Positions 54,916 to 64,000 of a stretch of 64,000 bases of DNA are shown one piece after another. A program made the translations under genes and the position numbers. Numbering within the stretch: position 1 is the first letter of the stretch; each line of letters begins with the position of its first letter. Origin of the DNA: an uncultured Clostridia bacterium (GTDB lineage Bacteria; Bacillota; Clostridia; TANB77; CAG-508); contig CANRBJ010000005.1 of NCBI GenBank assembly GCA_947628815.1, positions 1 through 64,000 on the forward strand, in the 5' to 3' direction. The notes below the pieces were generated by a model that worked only from the letters and a program-made list of their open reading frames with translations, made no database searches and had not been told where the DNA came from.

Positions 54916-57900
54916 TTATTCAAACAGCCTCATAATTTCTTCTTTTGATAGCTTACTAATAAACGATGTTTTTGTATTTAGCACATCATCAATTAATTTA
55001 GCTTTTCTTTCTTGAAGTTCGTATATCTTTTCTTCTATTGAATTTTTAGTTATAAGTTTATATACTTGCACACTGTTTTTTTGACCAATACGGTATGCTC
55101 TATCTGTTGCTTGGTTTTCAGCAGCTAAGTTCCACCATGGGTCATAGTGAATAACTACATCTGCACCTGTTAAGTTTAATCCTGTTCCGCCTGCTTTTAA
55201 TGAAATTAGAAACACTTTTATATCATTATTTTGATTAAATTCATCTACTAGCGAAATTCTTTTATCTACTTTTGTTTGCCCTGTTAGTTTGAAATATTGA
55301 ATTTGCTCTTTTTTTAGTTCTTTTTCTATAATTTCAAACATTGATGTATATGTGGAAAATAGTAAAATTTTATGCCCGCTAGAAATTGCCTCTTTAATAA
55401 TTTCCATACATTGGTTTAGTTTACTTGATTCTCCTTCATAGTTATCTAAAAATAAACTTGGGTGACAGCAAATTTGTCTTAGTCTTGTTAAGGCAGATAG
55501 AATTTGAATACTACTTTTTTCAAATCCATTTAATTCTATTTGTTCACTTAGCTCAGTTTTTATTTCTGCTAAATAAGATAAATAAATTTTTTGCTGTTCC
55601 TCATTCATTTCATTGCTAAGAACAGTAACTGTTTTATCTGGTAGTTCTGTTAGTACTTGCTTTTTAGTTCTTCTTAAAATAAATGGTTCAATTAGCATTC
55701 TTAATTTTTTCATTAATTCGTCGTTTTCATCTTTTATTATTGGTACTTCAAAATTTTCTTTAAATTTTTTGTACGAAAATAAATATCCAGGCATTAAAAA
55801 ATCGAATATAGACCATAGTTCAGATAGCGAATTTTCAATAGGGGTACCTGTTAAAGCAAATTTTGTTTTAGCATTTAGTTGTTTCATTGCTTTTGCATTT
55901 TGTGTATTACTATTTTTCATATACTGTGCTTCGTCTGCTATTAAATAACGAAATTCTAGATTTTTTTCATTAAATATATCTATATCTCTTTTTAATAAAT
56001 CGTATGAAATAATTATAACATCGTAATTTTCTATTTGGTCTATTAATTCCTTTCTTTTTGCAAGAGTTCCGCTAATTACCATTGTTTTAATATTACTTGC
56101 AAATTTTTCTATTTCTTTATTCCAGTTTAAAGTAAGAGAGCTTGGGCACACTACCATAATTGGTTTTTTATTTTGTGCATTTTCTTCTTTATATGAAAGT
56201 ATAATTGCTATCATTTGAATTGTTTTTCCAAGCCCCATATCATCTGCAAGTATACCTCCAAATTGATATTTATCTAACGTTTCTAGCCATTTAAACCCAA
56301 TTTTTTGATATTGTCTTAATACATTATTTAAACTTTTTGGAATTACTAATTTGCTTGTATCTGATTTGTCTTCTATGCTACTCGTTATTTGCTTATATGT
56401 ATCATCTTTTTTTATAGTTGTATTTTCAAACTGATTCATAATTCTTTCTAGATATAGCGCACGATATATTGGCAATTTAATATTTCCTGTTTCTAATTGC
56501 TTATAATCTATTTCGGTTCCTTGTATTAGGTTTTCTAAAAAATTGATATCTTCATTATCTTCTAAAGAAATAAATTCTCCATTTTTTAACCTATGAAATT
56601 TCTTCTTTAATCTATATTTAGAAAGAATTTCTTTTAGTTCTTTTTTATCAAAATTAAAGTCTTCTAAATTGATGTTTAGTAAGTTATTTTCAATTTTTAC
56701 TCCTAAAGCTGTCATTTTAGGCTTCTTTATTTGTTTTTGATTAAAATCATCTGTTGCAAGCACTTCAAATTTTTTCATATACTCATTTATTTCTTCATAT
56801 AAGAAATTATATATTTTTTCATCATCTGCTAAAACAAATTGTGCATTTTTCTTATCTAGCATAAATCCTGTTTTTCTAAATAAATTTAAACTTTCCGCTT
56901 CCTCTATAACACTTCTTGGAATATTTGGATTTTTTTCTAATGGATTAAATTCTTCATCTCCATAGCAGAATACTACTTTTGCAATAATAAAGTTTCTTTC
57001 ATTAAACTCCAAGAAAACTTTTACACCTAATTTTTGTGGCATGTACTTCTCAATTTCCTCTGGTTCTAAGTTTGCAAGTGATATACTATTTTCCACTTTG
57101 GGAAGAATAATTGAAAATAATGCACTTAGCTGTTCTTTCTTAAATTTTATTTCCATTGTATAGTTACGTCTAAATACATCTAGTAATTTTAAAGTTGTTT
57201 CTTTATATTCTTTTGGACATCTGTGTAATTCATTATCTATTAAAACATATGTATATTGTTTTCCATCAATTATTTCATATGAATTATGATTGTCAATGTT
57301 ACATATTAATTTATATTCCCCGCCCATTGATTCTTCTACAGAAAATTGAATGTTTGGTAAGGTATCTGTAAACAAGATTGATAGAGTTTGATAATCTTTT
57401 TCTAATAGAACTTCTTTATCTTTTAAAATATCAAAAATCTCATCTAGTACAGTATTACTAAGCACAATACTTCCTGTATTCATAACTTTTCCATAATAGC
57501 GATAAATACTATTAGAGTTGTTATTAATGTATTTAATAGTTTCTGCATGTTTTAAAATAAAATTTAATAGTGGAATATCTTCTTTTACAAAACTTTCTTC
57601 TTCATGAATCATATCTAGCTTTGCACCGTATTTATAACGTGCTTTAGAAAGCATATTATCGTAAAATTCTACTAAATCCCTTAGTTTATACATTTGTTTT
57701 TTTGTTCCAATTTTAAATTCTACTTTTATTTCTTGCGAATAGTTATCATATACTAATTTTGGAACAATGGTTACATTTTTATTTAGCGATACCTGCTCTG
57801 GTTCTTGCGAATCCATTAGTTTTAATTCTTCTTCATAAAAAGTATTAATTAAATCTGAAAAATCTGTATATCTTTCTTTTGATTTTTTATAATTTTCTCC

Positions 57901-58209
57901 GCTATATTTAGGATTTCCATCTAGTTCTAATATTGTTGCAATAATATGTTTACATGCCCCATAATGCGTTTTATAATCTTCACATTCGCATTCTAAGCTA
58001 TTTAATTCTCCATTTTTAACTTCTATATGTACACTATATTCATCGTAATTTCCATCTACTAAGCTATATACACTAAAATTATTCATATCCTCATAATGAA
58101 TAGTTTCTACTGTTATACGTTTTTGTTTTACATATCCTTTTGCCCTATTTAATCTTGCTTCTCCTGCTTCTTTATATAATTCCTTAGCAACAGTTTGATT
58201 AATAAACAT
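54916..58209 (-). CDS. SNF2/Swi2 family DEAD/H helicase with N-terminal SWIM zinc finger
   Basis: CECEDYKTHYGACKHIIATIL SWIM; GGILADDMGLGKTIQMIAII; LIADEAQYMKN; TGLNLTGADVVIHYDPWWNLAAENQATDRAYRIGQ. Confidence 0.96.
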   Translation of the reverse strand: MFINQTVAKELYKEAGEARLNRAKGYVKQKRITVETIHYEDMNNFSVYSLVDGNYDEYSVHIEVKNGELNSLECECEDYKTHYGACKHIIATILELDGNPKYSGENYKKSKERYTDFSDLINTFYEEELKLMDSQEPEQVSLNKNVTIVPKLVYDNYSQEIKVEFKIGTKKQMYKLRDLVEFYDNMLSKARYKYGAKLDMIHEEESFVKEDIPLLNFILKHAETIKYINNNSNSIYRYYGKVMNTGSIVLSNTVLDEIFDILKDKEVLLEKDYQTLSILFTDTLPNIQFSVEESMGGEYKLICNIDNHNSYEIIDGKQYTYVLIDNELHRCPKEYKETTLKLLDVFRRNYTMEIKFKKEQLSALFSIILPKVENSISLANLEPEEIEKYMPQKLGVKVFLEFNERNFIIAKVVFCYGDEEFNPLEKNPNIPRSVIEEAESLNLFRKTGFMLDKKNAQFVLADDEKIYNFLYEEINEYMKKFEVLATDDFNQKQIKKPKMTALGVKIENNLLNINLEDFNFDKKELKEILSKYRLKKKFHRLKNGEFISLEDNEDINFLENLIQGTEIDYKQLETGNIKLPIYRALYLERIMNQFENTTIKKDDTYKQITSSIEDKSDTSKLVIPKSLNNVLRQYQKIGFKWLETLDKYQFGGILADDMGLGKTIQMIAIILSYKEENAQNKKPIMVVCPSSLTLNWNKEIEKFASNIKTMVISGTLAKRKELIDQIENYDVIIISYDLLKRDIDIFNEKNLEFRYLIADEAQYMKNSNTQNAKAMKQLNAKTKFALTGTPIENSLSELWSIFDFLMPGYLFSYKKFKENFEVPIIKDENDELMKKLRMLIEPFILRRTKKQVLTELPDKTVTVLSNEMNEEQQKIYLSYLAEIKTELSEQIELNGFEKSSIQILSALTRLRQICCHPSLFLDNYEGESSKLNQCMEIIKEAISSGHKILLFSTYTSMFEIIEKELKKEQIQYFKLTGQTKVDKRISLVDEFNQNNDIKVFLISLKAGGTGLNLTGADVVIHYDPWWNLAAENQATDRAYRIGQKNSVQVYKLITKNSIEEKIYELQERKAKLIDDVLNTKTSFISKLSKEEIMRLFE

Positions 58210-58288
58210 GTTTGTCTCCTTTAAAATATGATTTTTAATTATATCACTTTTTTTTTATTTTTGGAAGTAATTTTATAAAATTGTTTAA

Positions 58289-58322
58289 AGTAAAAGGAGC
58301 GATGTTTATCGTTCCTTTTACT
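58289..58322 (-). terminator. Rho-independent terminator
   Basis: agtaaaaggagcgat-gttt-atcgttccttttact. Confidence 0.8.
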
Positions 58323-58334
58323 CTCTTTTTCAAT

Positions 58335-60195
58335 TTATTCTACAATTAGAACTGCTCTAAAACTAACTGTATTGGTTCCTGTTCCATCTGAACTATCAAA
58401 AGCAAATATTCCCGAATTAGAGTTTTCATGCCAGTCTCCACCACGGATTGAAAATTGTTTTGAATCGTTAACAAAACTAAATTTACTATCATTCCATGTA
58501 TTTGTTTCTGCTATTGAATTAGTATTTAATTCCCAAATTGCTTCTCCTTTTGTTGTGTTTATATTTGCTAAGGATGATGTTGTTATTTCTTCATATTTTG
58601 TTTTATATTTGCTACTTTCTCCTGTTAAGTTATTTTCTTCTTCTGTATTTTCTTCTTGCTCAACTTGTTCTTCTTCTTTATCAAAATACCCTGCTGTCCA
58701 TTCCCACGAACCTCCATTTAAATCATAAACTCCATATACATTTCCTGTTGAACTTGCGGTTTGACCTTGCGTTGTCTTCCACGCGCCCTCTTTGGTTCCA
58801 TTTGTTACTTCTGGAAGTGTTGTTGTAACTACTGCATCTGACTCGGCTGATTTTGCATAGCCTGTTACAGCATATAAAGAATTTGTAGAATTGTTTAAAG
58901 AAATATTATTATGTGCTACATCTGTTCCATTTCTACCGTATTTGCTATATGATAGATATGCAACTGCTCCCCATTCACTATTTTTAGTAAGGTGGCTATC
59001 AACATTACTAATTCCATACACATTATTTGTATCTTTTAAACTACGGCATAAATTATATGCTTCTTCAATTCCTATATTATTCATACTTGCATGGTTTGGA
59101 CTAAAAATTGGACTCGTTTTTTCTGTAGTAGTACTTACTGGTGTTTCGGCATATCCTGCCTCAAATTTTGCAATCCAAAATCCTTCTATTTCTTTATCCC
59201 ATTCACCATTTGCAAAATCATTGTTAGTTCCATTTTGGAATGCGGGGTGAACAGTGTATGCTCCAATATTTCCATTTTCATCTTTATAACTACTTGATGT
59301 TACATCATTTCCGCTGAAAGTCCAAATTTGTTGTTCCTTTTAAGAACACAACATCAATATTTCCACCGCTTGATTTATTATTTTCATCATTATAATTTAT
59401 TTTATATGCAAACCTAGGAATCCATACCCACATACTTCCATCTTCCGTTTTTGCATTTGCCCAATTAATATTTGAAATTTGATTTGTATCATCATTTATT
59501 TTATATGCATATCTAGGCATCCATACCTTCATACTTCCAGCCTCAGTTTGTGAATTTTCCCAATTGTTATTTGAAACTTGCCTTGTAGCTGATGAACCTG
59601 CATAATTATACCAATCTGGGTCATAACTCTTTGTTTCTTCAAACTCATTTCCATTCCATTTTAGAGGAGTCATTCCATTTGCAAGTTTTGGATGATTAGA
59701 TATGTTAGCGTTTTTTTCAATTTTTGTATAAGATGCTGGTATTGAATAATATGTTTTATTATCTAGTGTTATTCCTTTTGCATAATAAATTTCATGACTT
59801 TGCTTATTTATAATATATAAATCATTTCCATCTACATTAGTATTTGCTTTATATCTTTCATAATCTTGTCCATAGTTTAAGGTTAAATTATCTAATACCT
59901 CTAAATCGATTACATAATAATTTTCATCATCATTTGGATTAGTTGTTTTAATACTATTTGCAACATTAGTATATTTACTACTTAGTATTGGTATTGTACC
60001 ATAGCTAGAATAATACACATTTACTTTTTGTTTCAAAATTTCTATATCACTGTACATATTATTTAATACTCTAGTTTTTATACCTGTTGAACTGTTATAA
60101 ATTAAAATACTCGAAATAATAAACATAATTATAATTGTTACTGCTAAAGTTATAAGGGTTATACCTTTTTCTTCTTTTAATTTTGTCATTTGCAT
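58335..60195 (-). CDS. prepilin-like N-terminus fused to FGE/SUMF1-like (C-type-lectin-fold) domain, needs +1 frameshift at CGGA (59310-59313)
   Basis: KEEKGITLITLAVTIIIMFIISSILIYNS prepilin; ...LKGTTNLDFQ-[CGGA]-NDVTSSSYKDENGNIGAYTVHPAFQNGTNNDFANGEWDKEIEGFWIAKFEAGY...GVYDLNGGSWEWTAGYF...FSIRGGDWHENSNSGIFAF...VSFRAVLIVE*. Confidence 0.88.
59310..59313 (-). other. CGGA +1 frameshift site (CAG CGGA AAT)
   Basis: 0-frame hits TGA two codons later; the +1 frame joins the two halves. Confidence 0.88.
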
Positions 60196-60244
60196 TCCTC
60201 CCTTTTTTATTGTATTTATATAATACTATTAATTTTAGATTATT

Positions 60245-60898
60245 TCAACTATTTTCAATTATTTTATAAATTCTCTTTTTCATTTGATACTTTTTATTTT
60301 CTATTATAGTTAATCCCCATAAATAGATAATAATGAATAATATTCCTATATTTTGATAATAATAAATTGCTATACTTGAAATCATCGTAATTATAATAAC
60401 ACTTATATTTGATATAATATTAATATCTTCACTTGATTTTTTATTTCCTCGTATTACATAAAGAATTTCTTTTATAACTCTTCCTCCGTCTAATGGATAA
60501 ATGGGTAATAAATTAAAAATAGCAATTAATAAATTAGCATATACAATATTATTGTATAATATCACATCTATTTTATTCTTAAATAAAGCGCAACCAATAA
60601 CAATTAACACGTTTGTAATTGGTCCGGCTAATGCAATTATCATTTTTTTAATAGCAAACTTACTTGCATATTTTATTTTTTTATTATAATCGCTACATAA
60701 AACATTAAATTCCATACATAACCCAAAAGGCATAATTTTTAATGATTTCGGTTTTAATCCTAATATCAATCCACATATAAAATGTCCCATCTCATGCAAG
60801 AATGCAAAAATCATAAGTATAGCATATATTTCAATTTGCCTTGTAAAATAAAATATTATAGCAAATAAAAATATTTTTAGATTAATATTAATTGTCAT
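60245..60898 (-). CDS. M50 family site-2 protease, SpoIVFB-like
   Basis: LMIFAFLHEMGHFICGLILGLKPKSLKIMPFGLCMEF; NLLPIYPLDGGRVIK. Confidence 0.9.
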   Translation of the reverse strand: MTININLKIFLFAIIFYFTRQIEIYAILMIFAFLHEMGHFICGLILGLKPKSLKIMPFGLCMEFNVLCSDYNKKIKYASKFAIKKMIIALAGPITNVLIVIGCALFKNKIDVILYNNIVYANLLIAIFNLLPIYPLDGGRVIKEILYVIRGNKKSSEDINIISNISVIIITMISSIAIYYYQNIGILFIIIYLWGLTIIENKKYQMKKRIYKIIENS

Positions 60899-60926
60899 AC
60901 TTTTCCCCTTTCTCCTGAGTTTTATT

Positions 60927-61862
60927 TTAAAAACTTAGAATATTTCTTGGGTTAATATATGTATTACCTCTTATAATTTCAAAATGCAAATGTGGCCCTG
61001 TTGAATTACCACTAGAACCCACCTCTGCAATTTCTTGCCCTTTTGATATTATGTCGCCTTCATGTACATACAGTTTACTACAATGAGCATATAATGTACT
61101 TACGTCACCATTTGTAATTTTTATATGTTGACCATATTCTCCTATTGTAGAAGATATTGTTACAGTTCCATCCATTGCTGAATGAATAACAGTACCTAAA
61201 TTTGCAGCAATATCAATTCCACTATGATTTTTACTAACAATTGGATTCGTAGATTCTCTTTGGCCAAACTCTGATGTTACTATTCCCTCAATTGGTTTTA
61301 TAAATGAAAAGTTATTTTTAATATATTCTTCATCTGTTTGTGGAATTTCTTGTTCTACTTTTTCTCCTGTTTCTTCTTGTAATTCTTTATTTATATTTTC
61401 ACTATCATCTCCATTTACGTCTTCATATATTTCTACATTTGCAGTTTCCATAACAATATTTTCAAGTTCTGCTCCTCCTATTGCATTTTCTTGTATAGTA
61501 TTATCTAAAGTATTAGCATCTTCATCAACTATATTCGTAACTAATTCTGTATCAATAGTATTAAATCCATTTACTAATTTTGTATACATTGATGGTAAAT
61601 CTACGTCATAAGATAGAACCTCTCTTGTTTTATTTAATACATCTTCTGAAAATACATAATTGCTATTTTGAATTAAATAAAATATAAAATAAATTAGCAA
61701 ACAAATTGCCATTTGCAATATCATTTTTCTAAAAAGACCATAATTCTTTTCATCAGATACATTTACTGTTGCAACAGCATTTCTTGTGTATCCGCTTCTT
61801 CGTCTTGCATAAATTTCTTCTGCTCTTCTAATTTTTTCTTCTGGACTTAAAGTTCTTTCCAA
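60927..61862 (-). CDS. M23 family peptidoglycan peptidase-like protein (SpoIIQ/SpoIVFA-type), probable TTG start
   Basis: GIVTSEFGQRESTNPIVSKNHSGIDIAANLGTVIHSAMDGTV...STLYAHCSKLYVHEGDIISKGQEIAEVGSSGNSTGPHLHFEIIRG. Confidence 0.88.
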   Translation of the reverse strand: MERTLSPEEKIRRAEEIYARRRSGYTRNAVATVNVSDEKNYGLFRKMILQMAICLLIYFIFYLIQNSNYVFSEDVLNKTREVLSYDVDLPSMYTKLVNGFNTIDTELVTNIVDEDANTLDNTIQENAIGGAELENIVMETANVEIYEDVNGDDSENINKELQEETGEKVEQEIPQTDEEYIKNNFSFIKPIEGIVTSEFGQRESTNPIVSKNHSGIDIAANLGTVIHSAMDGTVTISSTIGEYGQHIKITNGDVSTLYAHCSKLYVHEGDIISKGQEIAEVGSSGNSTGPHLHFEIIRGNTYINPRNILSF

Positions 61863-61935
61863 TAAAAAAACACCTCTTCTAACGTAATATATATTTTTTA
61901 ATATATATGTTAATAAAAAGTGTTTTATGCAATTT

Positions 61936-62274
61936 CTATATAAAATTAACAATAATTCCAAAAACCGCTACAAAAGCCAAAAACGCAGTTAATTTTTTTA
62001 CTCTTTCATATTTTTTCTTTAATTTAATATTGCTAATTTCTAATTGTTTTGGTTTTTCTAAACTTTTAATATAATTTGCAACAACCGATTCTGCTTCTTT
62101 TATAATATAGTCTTTTGAATTAATTTTACCCTTTGTTACTACTTTCACATTTTCTTTTTTCTTATTTATATTTTTGGCTCTTACGTTTGTCTTTAAAATT
62201 ACAATTGCCTCCTCTACCATATTAGATGGTAAATTTTTTAAAACAATAATATTTTTCATGTTAGTTTCTTCCAT
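61936..62274 (-). CDS. hypothetical membrane-anchored protein
   Basis: 112 aa ORF, C-terminal TM, RBS upstream. Confidence 0.6.
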   Translation of the reverse strand: MEETNMKNIIVLKNLPSNMVEEAIVILKTNVRAKNINKKKENVKVVTKGKINSKDYIIKEAESVVANYIKSLEKPKQLEISNIKLKKKYERVKKLTAFLAFVAVFGIIVNFI

Positions 62275-62340
62275 ATGTACCTCCTAAAAAAATGGTTATA
62301 TATAAATTTTTACCATTTTCTTTTGGAATATACATTTTTA

Positions 62341-62886
62341 TTATCTATATTTTATAACATCATAAATTCCATCTGCTGTAATATTTGCAAGCTTCATAAC
62401 AATATTTAATGAAGTATTTTGCAATCCTGAAAAATTATGTCTTGATAATTTATAATCTCTTGCAACAACGCCCTTTATACTTATATCTCCAACTTCTAAA
62501 AACTTATTGTTTATAGCTTTTGCAAACTTCATTTTAGAATTTGTAACTATAATCTTTCCAATATCTTCTTGTTTTGATAAAGCAGCATCAATTGCAATTA
62601 CACAAGGATTTTCATATGTATTATATATATTTTGAACTTCTTTATATAAGTTCCTTGCAGATACTGGATTTTCTAAAGTTCCAATTACTCTTATATTATG
62701 ATACATATTTTTCAATAACTTATTTAATCTATTCCCCACAAGTGGGCCAAATGCATCTCCTGTAATCTTATCTGACCCCACACATAAAAATATATAATCT
62801 GAAAAAGGTTCATCATTTTTCAAATTGTATATTTTCGTACTAAAATCATTCACAAATTGATTATATACATCATCATTTCCAAGCAT
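62341..62886 (-). CDS. yyaC: spore protease YyaC family
   Basis: IFLCVGSDKITGDAFGPLVGNRL; VIGTLENPVSARNL; CVIAIDAALSKQEDIGKI. Confidence 0.88.
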   Translation of the reverse strand: MLGNDDVYNQFVNDFSTKIYNLKNDEPFSDYIFLCVGSDKITGDAFGPLVGNRLNKLLKNMYHNIRVIGTLENPVSARNLYKEVQNIYNTYENPCVIAIDAALSKQEDIGKIIVTNSKMKFAKAINNKFLEVGDISIKGVVARDYKLSRHNFSGLQNTSLNIVMKLANITADGIYDVIKYR

Positions 62887-63086
62887 ATCTCCACCTCTTA
62901 TTTTATAACTATATGCTATGTATTTTACAATTATTACTTACACGTTACTACAATTTATTCTTCCACATATATTTTAATATTATGTACAAAATGTAAACTT
63001 ATTTAATAGCCATATTTTCCATTGACTTTTAGGGATTTATGATGTATTATATACTAATAGAAAAAATGCGTAAGGAGAATAAATAT

Positions 63087-64000
63087 ATGCTATGTTCAGT
63101 ATGTAAAAAAAATACAGCCATTATATTCGTAAATAAAAAAGATGGTAATGAGGATAAATTAGAAGGTTTTTGCTATAATTGTGCTAAAGAAAAGGGAATT
63201 AATCCTTTAGATGTACTTTCAAAGCAATCTGAAATTTTAGAAGGTGATTCTGTAAATTTAGAAGATATGACAAGTCAATTTGAAAATATTTTTAAAGATT
63301 TAGCTGATAACTTATCAAATTCAGATTTAAGCCTTAATGGTATGAATGGAACAGCCATCCCTCTTGGTGCAATTTTTGGAGTACGTTCTAATAATGAACA
63401 AACAGCAAATAATTCTACAAATAGTGGCTCTACAAAAAAGGTAAAAGTAGATAAAAAGGTAAAACAAAAAAAGACAAAATACTTAGATACTTATGGAACT
63501 AATTTAACTCGGAAAAGCAAAAAATAATGAACTTGATATGGTAATTGGTAGAGATAAGGAAATTGAAAGAATTATTCAAGTTTTAAATAGAAGACTAAAA
63601 AATAACCCTTGTTTAATTGGTGAACCTGGTGTTGGAAAAACTGCTATTTCGCAAGGTCTTGCTATAAGAATTGCAAATGGGAATGTTCCTGCAAAATTAC
63701 TTAATAAAGAAGTATATTTATTAGATATGACTTCTGTTATTGCAGGAACGCAGTTTCGTGGTCAATTTGAAGCGCGTATGAAAGCAATTATTGATGAATG
63801 CAAAGCTTGTGGTAATATTATATTAGTAATTGATGAAATACATAATATAATGGGGGCAGGAGATGCAGAAAATTCTATGAATGCTGCAAATATTTTAAAA
63901 CCTTCTCTTGCAAATGGAGAAATTCAATTAATTGGAACAACTACTTTAAGAGAATATCGTAAATATATTGAAAAAGATACTGCTTTAGAAAGAAGATTTC
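63087..64000 (+). CDS. ClpE/ClpC-type AAA+ ATPase with N-terminal zinc finger (truncated by window), needs +1 frameshift at CGGA (63510-63513)
   Basis: [20 protein letters not shown]...[15 protein letters not shown]-[CGGA][56 protein letters not shown]...[12 protein letters not shown]; runs off the window end. Confidence 0.92.
63510..63513 (+). other. CGGA +1 frameshift site (ACT CGGA AAA)
   Basis: Joins the N-terminal domain to the AAA+ D1 domain. Confidence 0.9.

Noticed and set aside
1150-63513. Simple CGG reassignment to another amino acid, without frameshift
   Set aside because: Reading CGG as any amino acid in the 0-frame leads to stop codons within a few codons at nearly all sites and loses homology; only a +1 change restores it.
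1150-63513. Sequencing or assembly indel artefact
   Set aside because: Not fully excluded without reads, but homopolymer A/T indels would be expected in such an AT-rich genome. None were noticed in conserved genes, and all nine extra bases are C placed in phase before Gly codons on the coding strand.
1-64000. tRNA or rRNA genes, including a suppressor tRNA for CGGN
   Set aside because: No convincing tRNA cloverleaf or rRNA segment was recognised in this window; the decoding tRNA must be sought elsewhere in the genome.

Overview
AT-rich chromosomal window from a spore-forming, type-IV-pilus-bearing Clostridia-like Firmicute. Most genes are on the minus strand. Housekeeping content: rpoD, dnaG, carD, dut, infC-rpmI-rplT, leuS, ftsA/ftsZ, murA, tuf, fusA, rpsG, rpsL, rsmB. 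Sporulation genes: spoIIGA-sigE-sigG, bofA-like, spoVAC/VAD/VAE, yyaC, spoIVFB-like and M23. There is also a complete-looking type IV pilus operon, a SCIFF peptide missed by the ORF track, and a neighbouring cohesin/dockerin surface-protein pair. The main discovery is that seven otherwise intact genes (ECF sigma factor, spoIIGA, spoVAE, trmFO, a cohesin LPxTG protein, a pilin/FGE-fold protein and clpE/clpC) are broken into separate ORFs at nine sites. All nine breaks have the same form: an in-frame CGG codon where the reading frame moves +1, so that CGGN (N = A x6, T x2, C x1) is read as one glycine (C skipped, GGN read). In my manual scan of every CCG/CGG trinucleotide in the window, no in-frame CGG occurs in any other recognised gene, while CGT, CGC and CGA are used. 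This suggests CGG is an unassigned codon in this lineage that triggers routine +1 frameshifting or quadruplet decoding as Gly. Two real pseudogenes (DUF3800 and DUF2207 remnants) lack this signature and act as internal controls.
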